NCBI GenBank assembly: GCA_003599745.1
Contig: QZJL01000063.1
Span: 1 to 36,006 of the forward strand
Direction: 5' to 3'
DNA from: Dehalococcoidia bacterium
Lineage (GTDB): Bacteria > Chloroflexota > Dehalococcoidia > Dehalococcoidales > SURF-40
Length of the DNA stretch: 36,006 nt
This document shows positions 31,142-36,006 of this stretch, piece after piece. Positions within the stretch are counted from its first letter, which is position 1. Each line of letters starts with the position of its first letter. The notes under the pieces were generated by a model. That model was given only the letters and a program-made list of their open reading frames with translations, ran no database searches and was not told the origin of the DNA. Both the position numbers and the translations under genes were made by a program.

Positions 31142-31933
31142 ATGCTCAGGCTGAACAATATCGAAGTCGCCTACCTCGGTGTCATCCGGGTGCTGCACGG
31201 CGTCTCACTTAGTGTCCCGGAGGGGACGATTGTTGCCCTGCTCGGGGCTAACGGCGGCGGTAAGAGCACCACCCTCAAGGCAATCAGCGGCCTGTTACGG
31301 GTCGAAGAGGGAGAGGTAACCGACGGCAGCATCGAATGGAATGGGGAAAGAATTGACCGCAAAAGCGGCGAAGAAATCGGCAAGCTCGGCATTATCCAGG
31401 CGCTCGAAGGCCGACACGTCTTCGAGCACCTGAACACCGAAGAGAACCTGCTGGTGGGGGCTTTCAACAATCCCAACCGCGGTCTGGTAAAACATGATCT
31501 GGAAATGGTCTATGATTACTTCCCCCGTCTCAAAACGCTACGCGCCAGTACCGCCGGTTACCTCTCCGGCGGCGAGCAGCAGATGCTCGTCATCGGGCGG
31601 GCGATGATGGCACGACCCAAACTCATGATGCTCGACGAGCCATCTTTGGGGCTGGCGCCGCTGATGGTGAAAGAGATTTACGACATCATCCACCGCTTCA
31701 ACGCCGAGCAGAAGACCTCGGTGCTGCTGGTCGAGCAGAACGTACGCATCGCCCTCTCCATCGCCCACTACGGCTACGTGATGGAGAACGGCCACATCGT
31801 GCTCGACGGCACGGTTGATTTTCTCAAGAACAACGAGGACATCAAGGAATTTTATATGGGACTCTCCGCCGTGGGCACCAAGCGGAGCTACCGGGAAGTA
31901 AAACACTACAAGAGGCGCAAGCGATGGCTTTAA
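31142..31933 (+). CDS. livF: Branched-chain amino acid ABC transporter ATP-binding protein LivF
   Basis: A 263-residue ATPase. Walker A is GANGGGKSTT (usually GANGAGKTT), the signature is YLSGGEQQM, and Walker B is LMMLDEPSLGLAP, which with the KEIYDIIHRFNAE stretch marks the LivF rather than LivG type. It powers transport through LivHM. No LivG gene is present between 25845 and 33210, although the transporter normally needs both ATPases. The last residues are Lys/Arg-rich (HYKRRKRW). GAGG lies 8 bases before the ATG, and the end overlaps the next gene by 10 bases. Confidence 0.92.
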   Translation: MLRLNNIEVAYLGVIRVLHGVSLSVPEGTIVALLGANGGGKSTTLKAISGLLRVEEGEVTDGSIEWNGERIDRKSGEEIGKLGIIQALEGRHVFEHLNTEENLLVGAFNNPNRGLVKHDLEMVYDYFPRLKTLRASTAGYLSGGEQQMLVIGRAMMARPKLMMLDEPSLGLAPLMVKEIYDIIHRFNAEQKTSVLLVEQNVRIALSIAHYGYVMENGHIVLDGTVDFLKNNEDIKEFYMGLSAVGTKRSYREVKHYKRRKRWL

Positions 31934-33210
31934 GGCAGGGCGAGTATTTTGACGGCCTCGAAACAATGACCTCTGGCGAAAGGGAGAAATATACCGACCG
32001 CAAGCTCGCACAGACGGTAAAATACGCCTACCGCCACGCCCCGGCGGCAAAGCGGCTGCTGGATAGGGCTGGCATCAGTCCGGCACAAATCCGTACCGTG
32101 AAAGACCTCGAAGTGCTGCCCGTCACCCGCAAGACCGACGTCATCGAATGGCAGAAAGCCGACCTCCCCTACGGCGGGCTGCTCGCCGCGCCCCCGGAGG
32201 AGGTGGAAAGAGTCTTCATCTCGCCCGGCCCAATCTACGAGCCGCATCAGCGGGCCGCCGTAAAATGGTTTGCCAAGTCGCTCTGGGCGGCGGGTGTCAG
32301 AAAAGGAGACGTTGCCTTAAACACCTTCACCTACCACATGTCGCCGGCGGGCATCTTGATTCACGAAGGCCTGCGGGACTGCGGGGCGACGGTGGTCCCC
32401 ATCGGCACCGGCAACACCGACATCCAGGTGCAGACCATGCGCGACCTCGGCGTCACCGCTTTCGTGGGCACGCCGAGCTTCCTTTTGAGCGTCATCAAGC
32501 GGGCGGAAGAACTGGGTTATAACCTGAAAAAGGATTTTGCCCTGAAGCGCGCCTGGTTCACCGGCGAGATGCTTTCTCCTTCGCTACGCCAGACCTTCGA
32601 ACAGGACTACGGCATTGCCACCTTCCAGACTTACGCCGTCACCGAGCCGGGCGGCGCCATCGCCTACGAGTGCCGCGAAAAATCCGGCCTGCACTTTATG
32701 GACGAGTACATTATCGAAATCGTTGACCCCCAGACCGGTAAGCAGCTCGGGCCGGGCGAAGTCGGCGAAATCGTGGTGACCCCCGTCCATAACAAAATCT
32801 GGGGATTGCTGCGCTTCGGCACCGGCGACCTTTCTTCTTACATCGCCGAGCCATGTCCCTGCGGCCGCACCGCCCACCGGCTCGCCGGCATACTGGGGCG
32901 CACCGGGGATGCCGCCAAAGTGAGAGGTATGTTCGTCGTTACCCGGCAAGCGGAGCAGGTCATGGCTAAATTTGCCGAGGTGGCGCGCTTCCAGATGGTG
33001 GTAACCCGCGCCGCCGAGCGCGACGAGCTTGCCCTGAAAGCCGAGCTTAAACAGGACACAACCGTTGAAGTTAAAGAAAAGCTGGCCGAGGCGATCGGCA
33101 AGGGTTTTCAGGACGCCTGCCGCATCAAGCCCGATAAAATCGAGTTTTTAGCGGGCGGGACTCTGCCTGAGCCTTACCAGAAGCTGGTTGACCAGAGGGT
33201 CTGGAAATAA
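31924..33210 (+). CDS. Phenylacetate-CoA ligase family protein (PaaK-like), divergent phosphate loop
   Basis: A 428-residue member of the PaaK/adenylate-forming family. Typical parts are the N-terminal AQTVKYAYRHAPAAKRLLDRAG, FVGTPSFLL, AWFTGEMLSPSLR, YAVTEPGGAIAYEC, RFGTGDLSSY, and the small C-terminal domain ending GTLPEPYQKLVDQR, where the Lys is the usual catalytic residue. PaaK proteins normally have an SSGTTGKPT phosphate loop; here that position reads FISPGPIYEPHQ, so ATP use may be altered. It overlaps livF by 10 bases and is the last gene of the operon. Likely substrate is an aryl or other carboxylic acid, if it is active. Confidence 0.85.
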   Translation: MALRQGEYFDGLETMTSGEREKYTDRKLAQTVKYAYRHAPAAKRLLDRAGISPAQIRTVKDLEVLPVTRKTDVIEWQKADLPYGGLLAAPPEEVERVFISPGPIYEPHQRAAVKWFAKSLWAAGVRKGDVALNTFTYHMSPAGILIHEGLRDCGATVVPIGTGNTDIQVQTMRDLGVTAFVGTPSFLLSVIKRAEELGYNLKKDFALKRAWFTGEMLSPSLRQTFEQDYGIATFQTYAVTEPGGAIAYECREKSGLHFMDEYIIEIVDPQTGKQLGPGEVGEIVVTPVHNKIWGLLRFGTGDLSSYIAEPCPCGRTAHRLAGILGRTGDAAKVRGMFVVTRQAEQVMAKFAEVARFQMVVTRAAERDELALKAELKQDTTVEVKEKLAEAIGKGFQDACRIKPDKIEFLAGGTLPEPYQKLVDQRVWK

Positions 33211-33241
33211 TTAGTGCGAAGTTGTAAAATATCTCCTCATC

Positions 33242-33283
33242 ACCTGGGACGCCGAGAACCGGCCGGTATCAATCTCCCATAAT
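33242..33283 (+). repeat. RHS-coding direct repeat A, copy 1 (relic)
   Basis: These 42 bases match 33989-34030 at 39 positions. Read forward they encode ITWDAENRPVSISHN, a standard RHS repeat segment, then the frame ends within 12 codons. This is the remains of a second RHS cassette. Confidence 0.8.
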
Positions 33284-33307
33284 CATTATGTCGAAAAAAG
33301 CATTAAA

Positions 33308-33346
33308 AGCTAAAATGGAGAGCAAATCACTCTTGAGGGGGAGTGT
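33308..33346 (+). repeat. Direct repeat B, copy 1
   Basis: AGCTAAAATGGAGAGCAAAT and the next 19 bases match the window end (35965-36004) closely, with a one-base gap and a few changes. Copy 1 lies only 24 bases after repeat A copy 1, while copy 2 lies 1.9 kb after repeat A copy 2. It carries a purine-rich GAGGGGGAG near its end. Confidence 0.75.
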
Positions 33347-33383
33347 GCGCTCAAGCCGAAGTCGCCGCAAGCCTCATTCTATT

Positions 33384-33593
33384 TTAGTGTTTGTCAAAAT
33401 CTTCTTTTCGGATACCGAGGTCTCTAAGTATCCCTGAGATAGTTCCTGACTTCAAGTCTCGGTTACCCCAATTAGGGATGGTGGTTCGTGCCTTTGTCTT
33501 TAAATTGAGCCAGATCTCGTGGCTGCCTTTGGCATATCGGTCAGGGACACAGCCTAAATTCTTTAGTCTTCGTGCAAGCTCGCGGTAATTCAA
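33384..33593 (-). CDS. hicA: HicA family toxin (mRNA interferase)
   Basis: A 69-residue HicA toxin, which cleaves mRNA when free of HicB. The dsRNA-binding-like fold is shown by YRELARRLKNLGCVPDR, the active-site GSHEIW with the catalytic His, TTIPNWGNRDLKSGTISGIL and a final helix. It starts at TTG (33593), which overlaps the hicB stop (TTGA), so it is made by coupled translation. The order hicB then hicA is the reverse of the classical pair. The pair lies on the minus strand between two RHS relics. Confidence 0.88.
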   Translation of the reverse strand: MNYRELARRLKNLGCVPDRYAKGSHEIWLNLKTKARTTIPNWGNRDLKSGTISGILRDLGIRKEDFDKH

Positions 33594-33853
33594 AGATAAA
33601 GTGTAACCTCAGCCGAAACCCTGGGACCAACGAGCTCGTAAGCGGTTCTTTCCACCTCTTCAGGAAGGTGCTCTCCGTGTTCTTTGAATGAGCGCATAAA
33701 TTCAGCGGCAACGCTACGAAGGTTTTCCATGGCCTCGTCCGGGGTGTTACCCCAAGCCCGACAGCCAGAGAGCAAAGGAATCTCAGCCATATACTTGTTC
33801 TCGGTATCAGCGCTTGGTTGGTACATAATGACAGGCAATCTGTACTGCTTCAT
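33590..33853 (-). CDS. hicB: HicB family antitoxin
   Basis: An 87-residue HicB-type antitoxin. I start at the ATG at 33853, 9 bases behind AAGGTG; a GTG four codons earlier overlaps that site. The partly degenerate RNase H-like fold is visible as YMAEIPLLSGCRAWGNTPDEAMENL. There is no added helix-turn-helix or ribbon-helix-helix domain, so its DNA-binding ability is uncertain. It neutralises the toxin encoded immediately after it. A minus-strand promoter is at 33886-33914. Confidence 0.85.
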   Translation of the reverse strand: MKQYRLPVIMYQPSADTENKYMAEIPLLSGCRAWGNTPDEAMENLRSVAAEFMRSFKEHGEHLPEEVERTAYELVGPRVSAEVTLYL

Positions 33854-33885
33854 AGAATCGCACACCTTATCCGGTAACTACCCGA

Positions 33886-33914
33886 AGTGTACCTTTTCCT
33901 TCGTATAAAAGCAA
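33886..33914 (-). promoter_or_regulatory. Promoter for hicB-hicA
   Basis: On the minus strand, TTGCTT (33914-33909), a 17-base spacer and TACACT (33891-33886), about 33 bases before the hicB ATG. No clear operator is visible. Confidence 0.5.
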
Positions 33915-33988
33915 ATTGAACGAAGGGATGAGTCTCTCAGTCACATACTGGAGAAGAATAGAATTCCAATCGGGGCAGCGACAACATA

Positions 33989-34030
33989 ACCTGGGACGCC
34001 GAGAACCGCCCGGTAACCATCTCCCATAAT
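33989..34030 (+). repeat. RHS-coding direct repeat A, copy 2
   Basis: The full-length partner of the 33242-33283 repeat (39 of 42 identical). It is in frame with the RHS tip downstream and encodes ITWDAENRPVTISHN. Confidence 0.8.
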
Positions 34031-34066
34031 GGTACTTTAAGCTCCTTTGTTTACGACGGTAACGGC

Positions 34067-35185
34067 GTGCGCGTCAAGAAGACCACGGACAACGGAACCA
34101 CCGAGACCATCCTCTACATCAACCAGTACTACGAGAAGAACTTGACCACCGGCGAGGTTACGACTTACTATTACCTGGGAAGCAGGCTGGTGGCTTCAAA
34201 ACAGGATACCGATTTGAGATACCATCATAAAGACCACCTGACAGGAACTTCGCTGATGACGGACACTAACGGGGAACCTTTAGGCGCGATACTCTACCGG
34301 CCTTTCGGCGAAACCAGAGGTGGCTCGGTTCCCACCGACAAACTCTTTACCGGCCAACGGCTCGATGACACCGGGCTTTATTACTATGGGGCAAGATATT
34401 ATGACCCGGGTATCGGGAGGTTTATCAGCGCTGACCCAACTGTGCAAGACTTCTCATATGCGCAGACTTTTAATAGATATTCATATTGTCTTAATAATCC
34501 TCTAAAATACATTGATGTTAGCGGGTACTGGGTTTCGCGACCATGTGATATGGAAGCTGCCTGGAGATTATTTGCTGAAAATATGCCGTTATTGGCGGCT
34601 ATCATGCTTGAATCGGATATTGAGTTCCGCTTTAGATGGGATGTTCCTGGAGGCAAAACGGGTTCAACGGAGGCAAAAGGTACGGCAGGAGCAATAGAAT
34701 ATCTCGATATAAAAGTCGAGGGGGGTCGTCGTCATCTTAAGGATGTTGCCGGGACAATTGCACATGAGGCAATGCATGCCATTTTAAGATATATATATTC
34801 TGACTTGCTTGACGTAAGATATGGTCGGCTTAATATGCAAGGTGACTCATTAATTGAAGAAGCATTCTGTACAGAAATTCGTAATATTTTACACGGTATT
34901 ATTGGTTCTGGTTCTGACAAAAGAATTGGTATCGGTTTGGACCTGACTAATTTCAACGAAATTATGAGCGCCGATTTGGGAAATGAATTACCTGATCTCT
35001 TTCTGGCCTACGCTTATTATATAGAATTGGGTATGCCTCTCAGGCCAGAGGATCCCTTGGTTATAAAGATGCTAATTGTTTTATTGGAATTTGCGATAAC
35101 CGGTTCAATAGATGTAACGCAATTCAATGAGGACATTAACGAGGAGACTCTGCCACTTCCTCCTCGCTGGTGGGAATTACAATGA
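34067..35185 (+). CDS. RHS tip with putative HExxH metallopeptidase toxin domain, 5'-truncated
   Basis: A 372-residue frame from GTG at 34067; the reading frame is open back to 33962 and encodes more RHS sequence, but a TAG at 33959-33961 cuts it off, so the rest of the RHS shell is missing. Residues 50-125 hold the conserved RHS core (YHHKDHLTGTSLMTDTNGE; LFTGQRLDDTGLYYYGARYY; DPGIGRFISADP) and the junction NRYSYCLNNPLKYID near 137-150. After this the base composition drops to AT-rich, as in variable toxin tips. The tip has AHEAMH (HExxH, H233-H237), and EEAFCTE at 264-270 could supply the third zinc ligand. I infer a zinc metallopeptidase toxin. No ribosome site for the GTG is evident; it may be a silent cassette. 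The stop overlaps the next ATG. Confidence 0.75.
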   Translation: MRVKKTTDNGTTETILYINQYYEKNLTTGEVTTYYYLGSRLVASKQDTDLRYHHKDHLTGTSLMTDTNGEPLGAILYRPFGETRGGSVPTDKLFTGQRLDDTGLYYYGARYYDPGIGRFISADPTVQDFSYAQTFNRYSYCLNNPLKYIDVSGYWVSRPCDMEAAWRLFAENMPLLAAIMLESDIEFRFRWDVPGGKTGSTEAKGTAGAIEYLDIKVEGGRRHLKDVAGTIAHEAMHAILRYIYSDLLDVRYGRLNMQGDSLIEEAFCTEIRNILHGIIGSGSDKRIGIGLDLTNFNEIMSADLGNELPDLFLAYAYYIELGMPLRPEDPLVIKMLIVLLEFAITGSIDVTQFNEDINEETLPLPPRWWELQ

Positions 35186-35916
35186 GGACTTCATTATCTA
35201 GCTTAAAGAGTCAACGTTTTGAATACCGGGCTATCCATCGGTTCCTTATACTTTTAGTTGGTGTGGGGATTATGATAATTTCGTCATTTAGCTGTGATTC
35301 AGATTACGATTCAGATTACCAAAGATTCACTTTCAATAAAGAGGATTACCCTCGCCCTCCTTATGATTTGGGGAGTGTGATTCCACAATTCACGCTGGAA
35401 TACCCACACAGTTTTGAATCCGTTGGAATCTCTCCACACTATGATGAAAATAGTTTTTTTATTTATTTCCCCAGGAGTGACCCCACAGAACAAATAGATG
35501 AACATATATATGTTGATGTTCAGACAACCGATTTTGAACCTTATTTCCCCTTCGACTTTACCTTACCTGACATTGTCATACCCACGGATTTGCTTTATGG
35601 GGGAAGTCCCTCTATTTTTACCTATGACATTATTACCAAAAAAAGTTATTTCCCTGGGCATAGGCACAGTGATGTCCTTTTATTGGAAGACAAGAAGGTC
35701 AAGATCAGTGGCGTATCGGGCAGGTATGCTGCCTATTCGTATAACTGGAGACCATATTTGGAAAAAGCTTACACTGTTGAGGTTATTCTAAGACGTGTGT
35801 CCTTTAATCATTCAGACTACGTGTGGATATTGAGCATGGAATCCTATGCTGAAAACTCGGAAGAAACAGAGGCATACTTCAACCATTTAATGAAAACCTT
35901 CCGGGTTCTTGATTAA
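35182..35916 (+). CDS. Putative immunity lipoprotein for the RHS tip
   Basis: A 244-residue protein of no known family. It starts on the ATG overlapping the RHS stop (ATGA); an in-frame GTG 12 bases earlier is less likely. The N-terminus has a basic stretch and a hydrophobic helix (FLILLVGVGIMIISSFSC) ending near a cysteine that fits a lipobox poorly. The mature part is rich in Tyr, Asp and Phe, starting with a DSDYDSDYQRF repeat, and ends EETEAYFNHLMKTFRVLD. Tight coupling to a toxin-like tip is the classical place for an immunity gene, so that role is inferred from position. It is AT-rich like the toxin tip. Confidence 0.6.
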   Translation: MRTSLSSLKSQRFEYRAIHRFLILLVGVGIMIISSFSCDSDYDSDYQRFTFNKEDYPRPPYDLGSVIPQFTLEYPHSFESVGISPHYDENSFFIYFPRSDPTEQIDEHIYVDVQTTDFEPYFPFDFTLPDIVIPTDLLYGGSPSIFTYDIITKKSYFPGHRHSDVLLLEDKKVKISGVSGRYAAYSYNWRPYLEKAYTVEVILRRVSFNHSDYVWILSMESYAENSEETEAYFNHLMKTFRVLD

Positions 35917-35964
35917 CAACGAGAATATAACCATATCTTGTGTCTAGCCAAGCGTTAATATTCA

Positions 35965-36004
35965 AGCTAAAAATGGAGAGCAAACCACTCTGGAGGAGGA
36001 GTGT
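35965..36004 (+). repeat. Direct repeat B, copy 2
   Basis: The partner of 33308-33346, closing the RHS cassette at the window edge. It contains GGAGGAGGAG (a strong ribosome-site-like sequence) and the start of a frame (ATG at 35973) that leaves the window. The 90 bases from 35917 hold nothing else I can support. Confidence 0.75.
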
Positions 36005-36006
36005 AA

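Noticed and set aside
33315-33437. 40-codon frame starting in repeat B copy 1
   Set aside because: It overlaps the end of hicA, is Arg/Ser-rich and shares only its first residues with copy 2; more likely a by-product of the repeat.
1-36006. CRISPR array, tRNA, rRNA or insertion sequence
   Set aside because: No regularly spaced repeats, no cloverleaf or rRNA core, and no transposase frame were seen on either strand.

Overview
The window (about 36 kb, GC-rich except for the last 2.5 kb) looks like part of a chromosome of an anaerobic bacterium. It carries many ferredoxin-type Fe-S proteins, small flavoproteins, an indolepyruvate:ferredoxin oxidoreductase, acyl-CoA ligases joined to a branched-chain amino acid type ABC transporter, and several lipoproteins. 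Most starts have clear Shine-Dalgarno sites, with frequent TTG or GTG starts. This combination resembles Dehalococcoidia/Chloroflexota or similar anaerobes, but no marker gene here proves that. I see no rRNA, tRNA, CRISPR array, IS element or origin.

Region 1 (1-3792, minus strand): the start of a collagen-like lipoprotein, a family-5 solute-binding lipoprotein with an extra C-terminal domain, and a geranylgeranyl-reductase-type flavoprotein. Region 2 (3830-20779) is the unusual part. Two MarR genes (3957 and 14699) each sit beside a pair of overlapping, face-to-face promoters. Around them lie: a PCP_red/siroheme-type/ferredoxin protein, uroporphyrinogen decarboxylase (hemE), a ferredoxin-CbiK fusion, a stand-alone pyruvate kinase C-domain, three split-barrel FMN proteins (one fused to flavodoxin), a PCP_red-like/FMN-reductase fusion, a small two-cluster Fe-S protein, a flavodoxin-TAXI fusion, a flavodoxin fused to a degenerate CbiK domain, a second CbiK, two TAXI proteins without signal peptides, a second family-5 binding lipoprotein and an iron-sulfur flavoprotein. 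The domains point repeatedly to tetrapyrrole or metal-tetrapyrrole chemistry driven by flavins and Fe-S clusters. I read this as a candidate undescribed system; its product or substrate cannot be told from sequence.

Region 3 (20856-22607, minus strand): two small lipoproteins, a GYD-domain protein and a possible ferredoxin remnant. Region 4 (22855-33210, plus strand): iorA-iorB-thioesterase, then a leader with a short peptide and an intrinsic terminator, then acyl-CoA synthetase-livH-livM-binding protein-livF-PaaK-like ligase. No livG is present. Together these could import a carboxylic or amino acid, oxidise 2-oxo acids to acyl-CoA, and interconvert acids and CoA thioesters.

Region 5 (33240-36006) is an accessory island that becomes AT-rich: a hicB-hicA toxin-antitoxin pair, then a 5'-truncated RHS tip whose variable C-terminus carries an HExxH metallopeptidase-like motif, then an overlapping lipoprotein gene that could be its immunity partner. 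Two pairs of direct repeats (an RHS-coding 42-mer and a 39-40-mer) show that a second RHS cassette once stood at 33240-33346 and has lost its interior.
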